Counted from the first letter of the stretch, positions 1 through 9,077 are shown. The stretch is 64,000 nucleotides of DNA from Tenacibaculum piscium (GCF_021390715.1 NZ_JAJGWT010000004.1:306-64305), one strand, 5' to 3'. Translations and numbers: made by a program. The notes: generated by a model not told the origin, from the letters alone.

Positions 1-46
1 GAGAACTTTTTTAGCATCAAAATTCATCAAGATAAAATAATTCAAA

Positions 47-98
47 TTCTCGATACAATTTTAATTCCTTTTAATCATTAAAATCACTCGAATTGACA
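47..98. repeat. Dispersed intergenic repeat, CGATACAATTTT...AAAATCACTCGAA type
   Basis: This stretch reads TTCTCGATACAATTTT, then AAAATCACTCGAATTGACA about 30 nt later. A diverged copy lies at 57576-57621 (TTCGGTACAATTTTTTTG then AAAATCACTCGAACTGACAG). Both copies are intergenic and both lie near copies of the aactacggc/aaacaggctct element. I recall similar sequence between genes in other Flavobacteriia, but could not search. Function is unknown. Confidence 0.5.
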
Positions 99-121
99 AG
101 AATCATCAAAAAAAAAGGAAA

Positions 122-230
122 GAACTACGGCAAATCAGGATGCGAAACTGAAATAAATTCAGTTTGACGGATTCGATTTTCTGTTTTCATGCTATAAAAC
201 TTTTTTTTGATGAAATTTAAACAGGCTCTA
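122..230 (+). repeat. Dispersed aactacggc...aaatttaaacaggctcta element, copy 1
   Basis: The element starts GAACTACGGCAAATCAGGATG, carries the hairpin AAACTGAA-ATAAA-TTCAGTTT, then GACGGATT, and ends GATGAAATTTAAACAGGCTC. Long copies lie at 47644-47772 and 62489-62576, and right-end fragments at 8961-8983 and 57507-57527. The hairpin arms change together between copies (AAACTGAA/TTCAGTTT here, AACCTGAA/TTCAGGTT at 62511-62531), which indicates that the stem is maintained. Confidence 0.75.
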
Positions 231-256
231 AACTTGAACAATTTTAATAAATAGAC

Positions 257-339
257 CTAGCCCCGATTGAAGCAATTGTTTGAGCTCTTTTTTGATTTTT
301 CTTCAAAAAAAGCGAGTGCGGAAAGCGGGAAATAGCTCC
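257..339 (+). repeat. Dispersed CCCCGATTGAAGC...AAGCGGGAAATAGCTCC element, copy 1
   Basis: The ends are conserved (CTAGCCCCGATTGAAGC and GTGCGGAAAGCGGGAAATAG) around a variable U-rich stem-loop: GAGCTC, then TTTTTTGA pairing with TCAAAAAA, then GCGAGTG. Near-identical copies lie at 6183-6268 and 60513-60596. The block is non-coding and lies downstream of aqpZ. Related elements are, to my recollection, widespread in Flavobacteriia; function is unknown. Confidence 0.75.
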
Positions 340-341
340 AA

Positions 342-380
342 AAAAAAAATCACCCTTTATAAAAATAAAAGGTGATTTGT
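342..380 (-). terminator. aqpZ terminator
   Basis: AAATCACC (348-354 region) pairs with GGTGATTT (371-378) around an AT-rich inner stem. Read on the minus strand, the hairpin is followed by a run of about ten T. It lies about 40 nt past the aqpZ stop codon. Confidence 0.7.
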
Positions 381-415
381 AATCTTAAAAATCCTACTAT
401 GAAATAATTAAAATA

Positions 416-1102
416 TTACGCTTTATCAAACAGTGCTTTATGAATAAAACCTGCAACCATTGCTCCTGCTATTGGCGCTACCCAAAATAACCAAGATTGT
501 GCTAAATATCCTCCACCTGCAAACAACGCCTGACTCATAGAACGTGCCGGATTTACAGAAGTATTCGTAATCGGAATGCTAATTAAATGAATCAATGTTA
601 AACCCAAACCAATCGCTATTGGTGCAAAACCTTTTGGCGCACGTTCATTCGTACTTCCTAAAATTATCAACAAGAAAAACATCGTTAATAAAAATTCCGC
701 TACAAAAGCAGATGTCATATTATAACCTCCTGGCGATAATTCGCCATAACCATTCGCAGCAAAACCACCAATACTTTCAAAATCAGACTTCCCAGAAACA
801 ATTAAATATAATGCTCCAGCTCCCAAAATAGCTCCCAATAATTGAGAAATAATATAAGGTAACAACTCCTTTGCTGAAAATTTTCCTCCTGCCCATAATC
901 CTAATGATACCGCAGGATTAAAATGACCACCCGAAATATGACCAACAGCATATGCCATCGTTAAAACAGTTAATCCGAACGCTAAAGCAACTCCCGCAAA
1001 ACCAATTCCTAACTCAGGAAAACCCGCCGCAAAAATAGCACTCCCACAACCTCCAAAAACTAACCAAAATGTTCCGAATGATTCCGCTAAATATTTTTTC
1101 AT
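416..1102 (-). CDS. aqpZ: Aquaporin Z (water channel)
   Basis: This 228-residue MIP-family protein forms an inner-membrane water channel. Both NPA boxes are present (residues 62-64 in HFNPAVSLG and 184-186 in SVNPARSM). The selectivity-filter residues match E. coli AqpZ once aligned: Phe42, His172, Thr181 and Arg187, the narrow water-specific pattern rather than a glycerol facilitator. Six hydrophobic segments are recognisable and the length is normal for AqpZ. The gene is single, divergent from the small gene at 1252, and ends in its own terminator at about 342-380. Function is assigned from family knowledge; the filter residues are seen directly. Confidence 0.96.
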   Translation of the reverse strand: MKKYLAESFGTFWLVFGGCGSAIFAAGFPELGIGFAGVALAFGLTVLTMAYAVGHISGGHFNPAVSLGLWAGGKFSAKELLPYIISQLLGAILGAGALYLIVSGKSDFESIGGFAANGYGELSPGGYNMTSAFVAEFLLTMFFLLIILGSTNERAPKGFAPIAIGLGLTLIHLISIPITNTSVNPARSMSQALFAGGGYLAQSWLFWVAPIAGAMVAGFIHKALFDKA

Positions 1103-1222
1103 ACCTCTAAAGTTTAAATTAATTGTTATTGTTTTTTAATTATGACACCAAATAAAAATAAAAGTCACGCACATAAACCTACAATAAAATAATTCTCTAA
1201 AAAAGAAGTTCGTATCTTTTCG

Positions 1223-1230
1223 TATCTTTG
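1223..1230 (+). promoter_or_regulatory. -7 promoter element, TATCTTTG
   Basis: TATCTTTG matches the Bacteroidota -7 consensus TAnnTTTG and lies 22 nt before the ATG at 1252. No clear TTG -33 element is visible at the usual distance. The preceding CGTATCTTTT is a near-duplicate of the same box. Confidence 0.5.
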
Positions 1231-1251
1231 TAAAACAAAAAATTTTAAATT

Positions 1252-1458
1252 ATGAAATTAGTTTTTATTACTATCGGATTATTAGCACTTGCTTTTGCTG
1301 GAATCGCAATAAAAATTTGGGCTAAAAAAGATGGCGAATTTGCAGGAACTTGTGCAAGTCAAAATCCTGTTTTAAATGAATCTGGTGAATCTTGTGGGTT
1401 TTGCGGTAAAACACCCGACCAATTCAACTCTTGTAGTGAACCTGAACACGAAAAATAA
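1252..1458 (+). CDS. Small Cys-rich membrane-anchored protein, function unknown
   Basis: This 68-residue protein has an N-terminal hydrophobic helix (about residues 3-22) and a polar C-terminal half with four cysteines: one in GTCASQ, then CGFCGKTPDQ and a last one in NSCSE. Such proteins are annotated in Flavobacteriia as 'membrane or secreted protein'. The CGFC pair could bind metal or be redox-active, but this is inference. It has its own -7 promoter element at 1223-1230 and is divergent from aqpZ. No function can be given. Confidence 0.75.
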   Translation: MKLVFITIGLLALAFAGIAIKIWAKKDGEFAGTCASQNPVLNESGESCGFCGKTPDQFNSCSEPEHEK

Positions 1459-1532
1459 AAAACTTTTTAATTCAAAAATCAGTACTTCACTACTCTTACA
1501 CCTATTCTATACCTAAAAAAAATAAATGATTC

Positions 1533-1581
1533 GTATTAAATACTAAAATAATGTTTTCAGGGTTATTTTAGTGTTTAATAC
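1533..1581. promoter_or_regulatory. 19-bp inverted repeat before the sigma-factor gene
   Basis: GTATTAAATACTAAAATAA (1533-1551) pairs with TTATTTTAGTGTTTAATAC (1563-1581) with one mismatch and an 11-nt spacer. No U-tract follows, so it is either a weak terminator for the upstream small gene or a regulatory site for the sigma factor starting 37 nt later. Confidence 0.5.
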
Positions 1582-1617
1582 TATCAAAAACCATTTCTAA
1601 AAATATCTTGGAAAATC

Positions 1618-2181
1618 TTGGAAATACAAAACGAAAAAGTACAACTACATATTGAGAAAGCTAAAAAAGGAAATCAAATTTCTTTTAATTTTTTACTCGA
1701 TACTTTTTGGAATGATGTATATCGGTATCAATTATCAAAAATAAAAAACGATAACGATGCCGAAGATATTACTATCCGAACTTTTTCGAAAGCATTTGAT
1801 AAAATTCATACGTTTAATACAACATATAAATTTAAAACTTGGCTAATCGCTATTTCTAAAAATGTATATATTGATTTTTTAAGAAAAAAAAATAGCCGTA
1901 TTTTACTCGATACTTCCAAAGAACAAGAAGAAGCCGCATCTAGAATTATTGACAATGCTCCTTCTCCTGAAGATAAAATTATTACTGAACAAAATTTAGC
2001 CAAACTTCTAAGAGATATTAAAAAACTAAAACCGAAATATCAAGAAGTTATTCATTTGCGTTTTTTTCAAGAATTGAGCTACAAAGAAATTTCTGATAAA
2101 ACTAAAGAACCTATCAATAATGTAAAAATAAAATTATTACGAGCTAAAAAACTATTAGCAGAAATAATAAAAAAACCATAA
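1618..2181 (+). CDS. RNA polymerase sigma factor, sigma-70 family (ECF type)
   Basis: This 187-residue protein has sigma region 2 at about residues 25-100 (DAEDITIRTF, then FKTWLIAISKNVYIDFLRKK) and region 4 at about 130-185 (YQEVIHLRFFQELSYKEIS, the helix-turn-helix). It should redirect RNA polymerase to a specific promoter set. The start is TTG: no in-frame ATG precedes the conserved region-2 sequence. No anti-sigma gene follows; the next gene is an Nramp-like transporter 77 nt downstream. The ECF call is firm; the regulon is unknown. Confidence 0.9.
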   Translation: MEIQNEKVQLHIEKAKKGNQISFNFLLDTFWNDVYRYQLSKIKNDNDAEDITIRTFSKAFDKIHTFNTTYKFKTWLIAISKNVYIDFLRKKNSRILLDTSKEQEEAASRIIDNAPSPEDKIITEQNLAKLLRDIKKLKPKYQEVIHLRFFQELSYKEISDKTKEPINNVKIKLLRAKKLLAEIIKKP

Positions 2182-2258
2182 CTTAAAAAAAACACGTAAC
2201 CTAAACGTTAATTTTAAGATTATCAATACATTGTTTTATCTTTTTTTGATCTCTTTAT

Positions 2259-3491
2259 ATGAAAAAATCACTTTCAAATATATTAGGGCCTGGATTGCTA
2301 TTTGCGGGAGCTGCCATAGGTGTATCTCATTTAGTGCAAGCAACAAGAGCTGGTGCCGATTTTGGTTTCGGGTTACTTTGGGCACTTTTAATTGTCTCTT
2401 TATTTAAATATCCTTTTTTTCAATTTGGTCCCAGATACGCTGCCGCCACAGGAGAAACATTGTTAGACGGGTATAAAAAATTAGGCAAAGGAGTACTACT
2501 TTGCTATTTTATATTAAATTTCGCAACTATGTTTACCATTCAAGCAGCTGTTACAATTGTTACCGCTAGTTTAGCAGCAACAATTTTTGGTTTTACAAGT
2601 GATTTAATTATTTGGTCAGTACTTATTTTAGGAATCAGTATGCTTCTTTTAAGTGTTGGGAAATATAAATTACTCGATAATTTAATGAAATATATTATCT
2701 TCATATTAACAATAAGCACTATTATTTCTGTAATTGTCGCCTTATTTAGCACTCAAAAAGGATTCAATTTTCAACAAATACTGCCTAGCGGAACGGCACA
2801 AATTACTTTTTTAATTGCCTTTTTAGGATGGATGCCCGCGCCTTTAGATGTATCTATTTGGCATTCATTATGGTCGGTCGAAAAAAGTAAAACTACTTTT
2901 CAACAAATAAAACCCAAACATGCTATTTTTGATTTTAATGTCGGTTACATCGCTACCTTTTTTTTAGGTGTTTGTTTTGTTATTTTAGGAGCATTAGTCA
3001 TGTATCAATCAGGAGAAACATTCTCTAATAAAGGAACTGTTTTTGCAAAACAATTAATTCATTTATATACCAAAAACTTAGGAGATTTTTCTTATTTATT
3101 CATAGGAATTGCCGCTTTTACGACCATGTTTAGCACCACCTTAACAACCCTAGATGCCTCTCCTAGAGCCATGACAAAAACTTCAGAATTATTATCCGAA
3201 GCATTATTCAACAAAAAAAATAAACTAAATTATTGGTTTTGGATGCTTTTTTTAACCGCTGGAACCTTCGTAATCTTATCTTATTTTTTATCAGATATGG
3301 GGTTTTTAGTAAAAATAGCAACGGTTTTATCATTTTTAACAGCACCATTTTATGCTATTTTAAACTATATTTTGATCACAGGAAAACATACTCCTGTAAA
3401 AAACCGACCAAAATTACCCTTGCGGATTTTAAGTATTCTAGGAATCATTTTTTTACTCGCATTTAGTATTTGGTTTTTAATGAATTTATAA
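2259..3491 (+). CDS. Nramp-related divalent metal transporter
   Basis: This 410-residue integral membrane protein has about eleven hydrophobic segments and begins with the Nramp-typical GPGLLFAG, then [11 protein letters not shown]. In canonical Nramp proteins TM1 carries the metal-binding DPGN; the aligned residues here are GVSH. In TM6 the usual MPH is replaced by [12 protein letters not shown]. The fold is Nramp, but canonical Mn/Fe coordination is lost, so substrate is uncertain. It follows the sigma gene by 77 nt and ends 59 nt before lipA. The family call is good; the transported ion is not determined. Confidence 0.85.
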   Translation: MKKSLSNILGPGLLFAGAAIGVSHLVQATRAGADFGFGLLWALLIVSLFKYPFFQFGPRYAAATGETLLDGYKKLGKGVLLCYFILNFATMFTIQAAVTIVTASLAATIFGFTSDLIIWSVLILGISMLLLSVGKYKLLDNLMKYIIFILTISTIISVIVALFSTQKGFNFQQILPSGTAQITFLIAFLGWMPAPLDVSIWHSLWSVEKSKTTFQQIKPKHAIFDFNVGYIATFFLGVCFVILGALVMYQSGETFSNKGTVFAKQLIHLYTKNLGDFSYLFIGIAAFTTMFSTTLTTLDASPRAMTKTSELLSEALFNKKNKLNYWFWMLFLTAGTFVILSYFLSDMGFLVKIATVLSFLTAPFYAILNYILITGKHTPVKNRPKLPLRILSILGIIFLLAFSIWFLMNL

Positions 3492-3513
3492 GACATTTCT
3501 TTGTAAATCTTTG

Positions 3514-3521
3514 TAAATTTG
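3514..3521 (+). promoter_or_regulatory. -7 promoter element of lipA, TAAATTTG
   Basis: TAAATTTG lies 30 nt before the lipA ATG at 3551. It supports starting translation at 3551 rather than at the upstream in-frame ATG at 3470, which precedes this promoter and lies inside the previous gene. Confidence 0.6.
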
Positions 3522-3550
3522 CTATTCAATTTTATCGAATTTTTATCGAA

Positions 3551-4420
3551 ATGGCAAACGAATCAGTAATAGTACCAGAAAGAGTAAAAAAACCAAAATG
3601 GTTACGTGTAAAGTTACCTGTTGGGAAAAAATATACCGAATTAAGAACATTAGTAGATAAGTATAAATTAAACACTATTTGTACCAGCGGTAGTTGCCCA
3701 AACATGGGAGAATGTTGGGGAGAAGGAACGGCTACTTTTATGATTTTAGGAAATATCTGCACCCGTTCTTGTGGTTTTTGTGGCGTGAAAACAGGAAGAC
3801 CAGAAACCGTAGAATGGGATGAACCCGAAAAAGTTGCCCGCTCTATTAAATTAATGAACATCAAACATGCCGTTTTAACTTCGGTAGATAGAGATGATTT
3901 AAAAGATGGCGGTTCTATTATTTGGGCAGAAACTGTAAATGCAGTCCGAAGAGCAAATCCTAAAACAACAATCGAAACATTACTTCCTGATTTTCAAGGA
4001 AATCAAAAACTAATTGATAGAATTATTGACGTTGCTCCTGAAGTAGTTTCTCATAATGTAGAAACCGTTCGTAGATTAACTCGTGAAGTTCGTATTCAAG
4101 CAAAATATGACCGAAGTTTAGGTGTTTTAAAATATCTAAAAGATAACGGAATGCGTACAAAATCGGGGATTATGCTCGGTTTAGGAGAAAAAGAAGAAGA
4201 AGTAATTCAAACCATGAAAGATTTACGTAATGTTGGTTTAGACATCATTACTATTGGACAATATTTACAACCAAGTAAAAAACACTTGCCTGTAAAAGAA
4301 TTTATTACGCCTGAACAATTTAAAAAATATGAAACCTTAGGTTTAGAAATGGGATTTATGTACGTAGAAAGTGGCGCTTTAGTACGTTCTTCATACAAAG
4401 CACACAAACACGCACAATAA
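3551..4420 (+). CDS. lipA: Lipoyl synthase
   Basis: This 289-residue radical-SAM enzyme inserts two sulfurs into the octanoyl group on lipoyl domains to form lipoate. Both [4Fe-4S] cluster motifs are present: auxiliary Cys44, Cys49, Cys55 ([12 protein letters not shown]) and radical-SAM Cys70, Cys74, Cys77 (CTRSCGFC). The C-terminal RSSY sequence, needed for the auxiliary cluster, is also present (VRSSYKAH). The start at 3551 fits the promoter and the family length. A downstream terminator lies at 4610-4630. Confidence 0.97.
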   Translation: MANESVIVPERVKKPKWLRVKLPVGKKYTELRTLVDKYKLNTICTSGSCPNMGECWGEGTATFMILGNICTRSCGFCGVKTGRPETVEWDEPEKVARSIKLMNIKHAVLTSVDRDDLKDGGSIIWAETVNAVRRANPKTTIETLLPDFQGNQKLIDRIIDVAPEVVSHNVETVRRLTREVRIQAKYDRSLGVLKYLKDNGMRTKSGIMLGLGEKEEEVIQTMKDLRNVGLDIITIGQYLQPSKKHLPVKEFITPEQFKKYETLGLEMGFMYVESGALVRSSYKAHKHAQ

Positions 4421-4439
4421 AGCATTGTTTTTTAATGAT

Positions 4440-4609
4440 TTTTTAACACTTTAACAAAAAAGCGTTAAAAAAATGTCAAATAATTAAAAACAAATATAAA
4501 TTAATAGTTTTATAGCTAAATTTGTAGTGTACTTGTGATAAGGTATTATGAAATCAGCTTTGTAAACTGTTTTCATTATGTAAATTATTTGAATTATTTA
4601 ATAAAAAAA
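4440..4609. other. Gene-free spacer with an isolated -7 element
   Basis: No coding potential is seen. TAAATTTG (4517-4524) matches the -7 box and points toward the hairpin terminator at 4610-4630, so a short transcript of about 100 nt is possible. There is no TTG at the -33 distance, so this is weak. Confidence 0.25.
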
Positions 4610-4640
4610 AGCCCAATCTCATGTTGGGCTTTTCTTTTTG
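4610..4640. terminator. Bidirectional terminator between lipA and the CBS gene
   Basis: AGCCCAA (4610-4616) pairs with TTGGGCT (4624-4630). A run of A precedes it and a T-rich stretch follows, so it can serve both convergent genes. Confidence 0.8.
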
Positions 4641-4693
4641 TTTTTCTTTTTGTTTTTCTTTTTATGTATTCTTATTTTTAAATAAAACGTATG

Positions 4694-6052
4694 TTAAATA
4701 GCATTTATAATATCATGTTTTGTAATAATATGATGTTTTCCGTTTCCTAAATCAACCATTACGGCTTGATTTTCTTTGGTTATTAATTTCGAAACAGCAT
4801 CAATCGAAGCATTTAATTGCACCACAGGATACATTGCTCCCATCACATTTTTTATCGGAGTATCTGCAATATTTTTATCTTCAATATAACGATGCAATAA
4901 TGCCGATTCATCAACAGAACCAACCAAACCATTCACATCTCTTACAGGAATTTGCGAAATTTTAAATTCACGCATTCGCTCAATAGCATGAGAAACTAAT
5001 TCCTCAGTTTGAACCGTAATTAAATCTTTGTCAAGATGTGATTTTATTAAATCGGCTGCCGTTGTAATTTCTTCATCTAAAAAACCACGCTCACGCATCC
5101 AATCATCATTAAACATTTTTCCTACATATCGACTTCCGTGATCATGAAAAATAACCACCACCACATCATCTTTTTTGAAATTTTCTTTTAATTGCAACAT
5201 TCCCTTAATTGCCGAACCTGCCGAATTTCCTACAAAAATCCCTTCTTCTAAAGCTATTTTACGAGTATAAACCGCCGCATCTTTATCGGTAACTTTGGTA
5301 AATCCATCAATTACTGAAAAATCAACATTTTTAGGAAGAATATCTTCGCCAATTCCTTCGGTGATATACGGATAAATTTCATTTTCATCAAAAATACCTG
5401 TTTCATGATATTTCTTAAATACAGAACCGTATGTATCAATTCCCCAAATTTTTATATTCGGATTTTGCTCTTTTAAATATTTTGCCGTTCCTGAAATCGT
5501 TCCTCCTGTACCTACTCCAACCACTAAATGCGTGATTTTCCCATCTGTTTGTTCCCAGATTTCTGGTCCTGTTTGCTCATAATGTGTAATCGCATTTGAT
5601 GGATTATCATACTGATTCACATACCAAGAATTTGGCGTTTCTTCCCCTAATCGCTTAGAAACCGAATAATATGAACGAGGATCTTCTGGCTCTACATTGG
5701 TCGGACAGACAATAACCTCTGCTCCAACAGCTCGTAAAATATCCATTTTTTCTTTAGATTGCTTATCCGAAATTACAAAAATACATTGGTATCCTTTTAT
5801 AATTGCCGCCAATGCTAAACCCATTCCTGTATTTCCTGAAGTTCCCTCGATAATCGTTCCTCCTGGTTTTAAACGACCGTCAGCCTCTGCATCTTCAATC
5901 ATTTTTAATGCCATTCTATCTTTAATAGAATTTCCTGGATTAAACGTTTCTACCTTTGCCAACACTAAAGCATCAATTTCTTTAGTCACAGAATTTAACT
6001 GAACTAATGGCGTATTTCCAATAGTCTCTAAAATATTTTTTGCGTATCTCAT
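4694..6052 (-). CDS. Cystathionine beta-synthase / PLP-dependent cysteine synthase with CBS domains
   Basis: This 452-residue PLP enzyme belongs to the cysteine synthase/cystathionine beta-synthase fold (about residues 1-325). The PLP lysine is Lys44 in NSIKDR, and the phosphate-binding loop is GTSGNTG (about 69-75) with a second glycine-rich loop VGTGGT. Two C-terminal CBS domains (about 335-452) resemble the regulatory part of human CBS. It probably catalyses beta-replacement in the cysteine/homocysteine pathway; which of the two reactions cannot be told from sequence alone. A full promoter lies at 6071-6100. Confidence 0.9.
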   Translation of the reverse strand: MRYAKNILETIGNTPLVQLNSVTKEIDALVLAKVETFNPGNSIKDRMALKMIEDAEADGRLKPGGTIIEGTSGNTGMGLALAAIIKGYQCIFVISDKQSKEKMDILRAVGAEVIVCPTNVEPEDPRSYYSVSKRLGEETPNSWYVNQYDNPSNAITHYEQTGPEIWEQTDGKITHLVVGVGTGGTISGTAKYLKEQNPNIKIWGIDTYGSVFKKYHETGIFDENEIYPYITEGIGEDILPKNVDFSVIDGFTKVTDKDAAVYTRKIALEEGIFVGNSAGSAIKGMLQLKENFKKDDVVVVIFHDHGSRYVGKMFNDDWMRERGFLDEEITTAADLIKSHLDKDLITVQTEELVSHAIERMREFKISQIPVRDVNGLVGSVDESALLHRYIEDKNIADTPIKNVMGAMYPVVQLNASIDAVSKLITKENQAVMVDLGNGKHHIITKHDIINAI

Positions 6053-6070
6053 TTCTTCGTTTTACAAAAA

Positions 6071-6100
6071 CAAAGGTAATTTTTTTTAAACGTTTTACAA
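6071..6100 (-). promoter_or_regulatory. Promoter of the CBS gene
   Basis: On the minus strand, TTG (6098-6100) is followed by 19 nt and TACCTTTG (6071-6078), a close match to the Bacteroidota promoter consensus, about 18 nt before the start codon. Confidence 0.8.
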
Positions 6101-6182
6101 GTATCCTATTTGTTTAGTATTCGTTATTAATTATCTAAAAAAAAAACGAAATTAAATACCTGCCGAAACTTCATAAATAACC

Positions 6183-6268
6183 TTAGCCCCGATTGAAGCT
6201 TTGTTTGAGCTCCTTTTTTTGATTTTTCTTCAAAAAAAGAGCGAGTGCGGAAAGCGGGAAATAGCTCC
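6183..6268 (+). repeat. Dispersed CCCCGATTGAAGC...AAGCGGGAAATAGCTCC element, copy 2
   Basis: Same ends as the copies at 257-339 and 60513-60596, with the central stem CTTTTTTTGA/TCAAAAAAAG. It lies between two minus-strand genes and may act on the 3' end of the permease gene. Confidence 0.75.
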
Positions 6269-6306
6269 AAAAAAATCAATCAAACTTAAAGTATACAAAA
6301 CTTAAA

Positions 6307-7542
6307 CTATGCAAACTTAATGGATTTTGAAGGCTCGATTTTCGTGATAATATACGAAGGAATTATCAACATTAAAAAACACAATAAAAGTGTGCCAAAA
6401 CTCAACAAAAATACCGCTGTAATACTGATGCTTACAGGAACCGTAGAAACCGCATAAGTCGCTGAATCTAAACTAATAAACTTGAAGTATTTCTGAATTA
6501 ACAACAGTGAAATCCCTATTAAATTTCCCCAAAATAATCCCTTGATTATTAAATAAGACGCATTGTATAAAAATATCTTTTGAATACTCCAATTCGTGCT
6601 TCCCAAAGCTTTTAAAATTCCAACCATTTGAACACGCTCCAAAATTAAAACAAGTAAAGCTGTTATCATGTTAATTCCTGCAATTAAAATCATAATTCCG
6701 ATAATAAACCATACATTATTATCAAATAATTTAATCCATTCAAAAATTAATGGGTAATTTTCGACAATAGTACTACTATTTAATGTTGCTCCAATAGTAC
6801 TATAAATCTCATCTCCTTTTGATTGTAATGTGTCAAAATCATCAAGCAAAACCTCAAAACCTCCAACCTGATCAGCCTTCCAACGATTGATTTGACGCAC
6901 TTCTCGAATATCGCCAATAACCATCGTTTTATCAAAATCAGTAAAACCTGTATTGAAAATACCAACAATAATAGGCGTACGCATTTTGTATTTTAACTTA
7001 CTTTTTTCGGCACTAAACAACGTTTGAATCGTATCGTTCAACTTAAAACCCAACCGATTTGCAATAGCCTGAGAAATTATTATTTCTTTATTTCGAGCTT
7101 GATTAAAATTAGGCAAACGCCCTTGTTGTAAATATTCTTTGAAGAATGAAAAATCATAATCGGAAGAAACTCCTTTAAAAATAATCGCCTCAAAATCAGT
7201 AGGCGTTCGAATGATACCCGCAACATTTGCGAAAACTTGCACGTTTTTAATGCCCTCTATATTTTTAAACTTCGGATAAAAATCTTGATTCTTTGAAATC
7301 GGAACCGTAGAAATATCCGAATTATTTGTATCATAATTTACAATCTGAACATGCCCTTTAAAAGCTGTCATTTTATCACTGATTTTTTCCTGATATCCAG
7401 CAACAATAGAAACTGCCACCAACATAATAGCAATTCCTAACGCAATCGCACTCGTTGCAATTTTAATAATCGGCGATGAAATACTACTTTTATACGCTTT
7501 TCCAGCAATAATTCGTTTGGCTATAAATAATTCGAAATTCAA
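6307..7542 (-). CDS. ABC transporter permease, LolC/LolE-FtsX family
   Basis: This 411-residue inner-membrane permease has an N-terminal TM helix (about 25-50), a large periplasmic MacB-core-type domain (about 50-270), and three C-terminal TM helices (about 275-405) that form the FtsX domain. This architecture matches the LolC/LolE components of the lipoprotein-releasing ABC complex, which detaches lipoproteins from the inner membrane for delivery to the outer membrane. No ATPase partner (LolD) is adjacent. A -7 box TACTTTTG lies on the minus strand at 7566-7573. The lipoprotein-release role is family inference. Confidence 0.85.
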   Translation of the reverse strand: MNFELFIAKRIIAGKAYKSSISSPIIKIATSAIALGIAIMLVAVSIVAGYQEKISDKMTAFKGHVQIVNYDTNNSDISTVPISKNQDFYPKFKNIEGIKNVQVFANVAGIIRTPTDFEAIIFKGVSSDYDFSFFKEYLQQGRLPNFNQARNKEIIISQAIANRLGFKLNDTIQTLFSAEKSKLKYKMRTPIIVGIFNTGFTDFDKTMVIGDIREVRQINRWKADQVGGFEVLLDDFDTLQSKGDEIYSTIGATLNSSTIVENYPLIFEWIKLFDNNVWFIIGIMILIAGINMITALLVLILERVQMVGILKALGSTNWSIQKIFLYNASYLIIKGLFWGNLIGISLLLIQKYFKFISLDSATYAVSTVPVSISITAVFLLSFGTLLLCFLMLIIPSYIITKIEPSKSIKFA

Positions 7543-7565
7543 AAGTTACGTTTTTTTAACAAATT

Positions 7566-7573
7566 CAAAAGTA
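7566..7573 (-). promoter_or_regulatory. -7 promoter element of the permease gene
   Basis: TACTTTTG on the minus strand, 23 nt before the start codon. No clear TTG is seen at the -33 position. Confidence 0.45.
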
Positions 7574-7712
7574 ATTAATTCTTACTGATTCTAAACCTAA
7601 TTTTAACGCTTCTTATTGTTCTTTTATTCCTTATTTTGTTGCTAAAAGATTTTTAAGTAGTAATTTTATACTTTTAAATCAAAAATTATCTTAAAATTCA
7701 TCTCAAAATTAT

Positions 7713-8957
7713 ATGAAAAAAAGTTACACGTCTTTTGCCCTATTTTTAGTTTGTATTAGTTTTCAATTTTCGTCATGCGCACAACAACAGAAATCAGACA
7801 ACGATAAAATTCAAAAAAATAAAGCAATTAATATTGAAAAATCAACAAAAATTTTAAAAATAAGTGCCGATAGAACCAATTTATATCTTTCGAAATTAAA
7901 GGGGAAAAATGTGGCAATTGTTGCCAATCAAACCTCAACTGTAAGCATAAAAGGAACGTCAAAACATATTGTTGATTACTTATATACCGATGAAAATATT
8001 GCTGTAAAAAAAGTATTTGCTCCAGAACACGGTTTCCGAGGAAAAGCCGATGCAGGCGAAACTGTAATCGATGGCGTTGATACCAAAACACAATTACCGA
8101 TTATTTCATTATATGGGAAAAATAAAAAACCATCGCAAACACAATTAAAAAATATTGATGTCGTAATTTTTGATATTCAAGATGTTGGCGCACGTTTTTA
8201 CACCTATATTTCATCATTACATTACGTGATGGAAGCCTGTGCAGAAGCAAAAATTCCTGTAATTATTTTAGATAGACCTAATCCAAATGCCCATTATATT
8301 GATGGTCCTGTTTTAGAAATGAAACATACAAGTTTTGTAGGAATGCACCCTGTTCCCGTGGTTTACGGAATGACAATCGGCGAATATGGACAGATGATTA
8401 ATGGTGAAAATTGGCTGAAAAATAGTTTAAATAACAATATAAAATGTGATTTAACCGTAATTCCTCTAGAAAATTATACGCACAATACGCCCTATAATTT
8501 ACCCATAAAACCTTCCCCAAATTTACCAAATGCAACGGCTATTAATCTATATCCAAGTTTATGTTTTTTTGAAGGAACAAATGTATCGGCAGGTAGAGGA
8601 ACCGATAAACAATTTCAAATTTATGGCGCACCTTATTTGAAAAAAACTCCTTTTAGCTTTACGCCACAAGCCAATGAAGGTGCAAAACATCCAAAATATA
8701 AAGCACAAATATGCCATGGAGAAAACTTGCAAGGAAATAAAAAACTTTCGAGCTTAAACTTATCTTGGCTATTGAAAACGTATAAAGAAGCTCCTAAAAA
8801 ATATTTTTTCACAACCTTTTTTACCAAACTAGCAGGAACAAAAAAATTACAACATCAAATTGAACAAGGTTTGTCTGAAAAAGAAATTAAAAAATCGTGG
8901 CAAAAAGAAATATCAGAATTTAAAAAAATAAGAGCAAAGTATTTACTTTATAAATAA
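7713..8957 (+). CDS. Exo-beta-N-acetylmuramidase NamZ-like lipoprotein (DUF1343, GH171)
   Basis: This 414-residue protein begins with a lipoprotein signal (hydrophobic stretch, then SSCAQQ with the lipid-acceptor Cys near residue 22). The rest is a DUF1343 domain with conserved stretches VANQTS, PEHGFRG, FDIQDVGARFYTY, LDRPNP and GTNVSAGRGT. Characterised members (NamZ of Bacillus and Tannerella) release terminal N-acetylmuramic acid from peptidoglycan fragments, so a cell-wall recycling role is likely. The gene is monocistronic, convergent with the barrel gene, and ends at a palindromic terminator. Confidence 0.88.
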   Translation: MKKSYTSFALFLVCISFQFSSCAQQQKSDNDKIQKNKAINIEKSTKILKISADRTNLYLSKLKGKNVAIVANQTSTVSIKGTSKHIVDYLYTDENIAVKKVFAPEHGFRGKADAGETVIDGVDTKTQLPIISLYGKNKKPSQTQLKNIDVVIFDIQDVGARFYTYISSLHYVMEACAEAKIPVIILDRPNPNAHYIDGPVLEMKHTSFVGMHPVPVVYGMTIGEYGQMINGENWLKNSLNNNIKCDLTVIPLENYTHNTPYNLPIKPSPNLPNATAINLYPSLCFFEGTNVSAGRGTDKQFQIYGAPYLKKTPFSFTPQANEGAKHPKYKAQICHGENLQGNKKLSSLNLSWLLKTYKEAPKKYFFTTFFTKLAGTKKLQHQIEQGLSEKEIKKSWQKEISEFKKIRAKYLLYK

Positions 8958-8960
8958 AAT

Positions 8961-8983
8961 TGATAAAATTTAAACAGGCTCTA
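8961..8983 (+). repeat. Right-end fragment of the aaatttaaacaggctcta element
   Basis: GATAAAATTTAAACAGGCTC matches the right terminus of the elements at 122-230 and 47644-47772. The rest of the element is absent. Confidence 0.6.
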
Positions 8984-8992
8984 AAACAAAAA

Positions 8993-9020
8993 AATCGCCT
9001 AAAAATATTTTTAGGCGATT
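8993..9020. terminator. Perfect 28-nt palindromic bidirectional terminator
   Basis: AATCGCCTAAAAAT is followed directly by its exact complement ATTTTTAGGCGATT, with no loop. It lies between convergent genes (NamZ-like and outer-membrane barrel). The same core occurs at 12441-12480. Confidence 0.8.
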
Positions 9021-9077
9021 TATATAACGTTTCAGTATATGATTTCTTGTAAAATCAAACTAAATTAAAAATACTTA

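Noticed and set aside
3470..3550. N-terminal extension of LipA from the ATG at 3470
   Set aside because: It overlaps the previous gene and the -7 promoter element at 3514-3521, and LipA proteins normally start near MANESVI.
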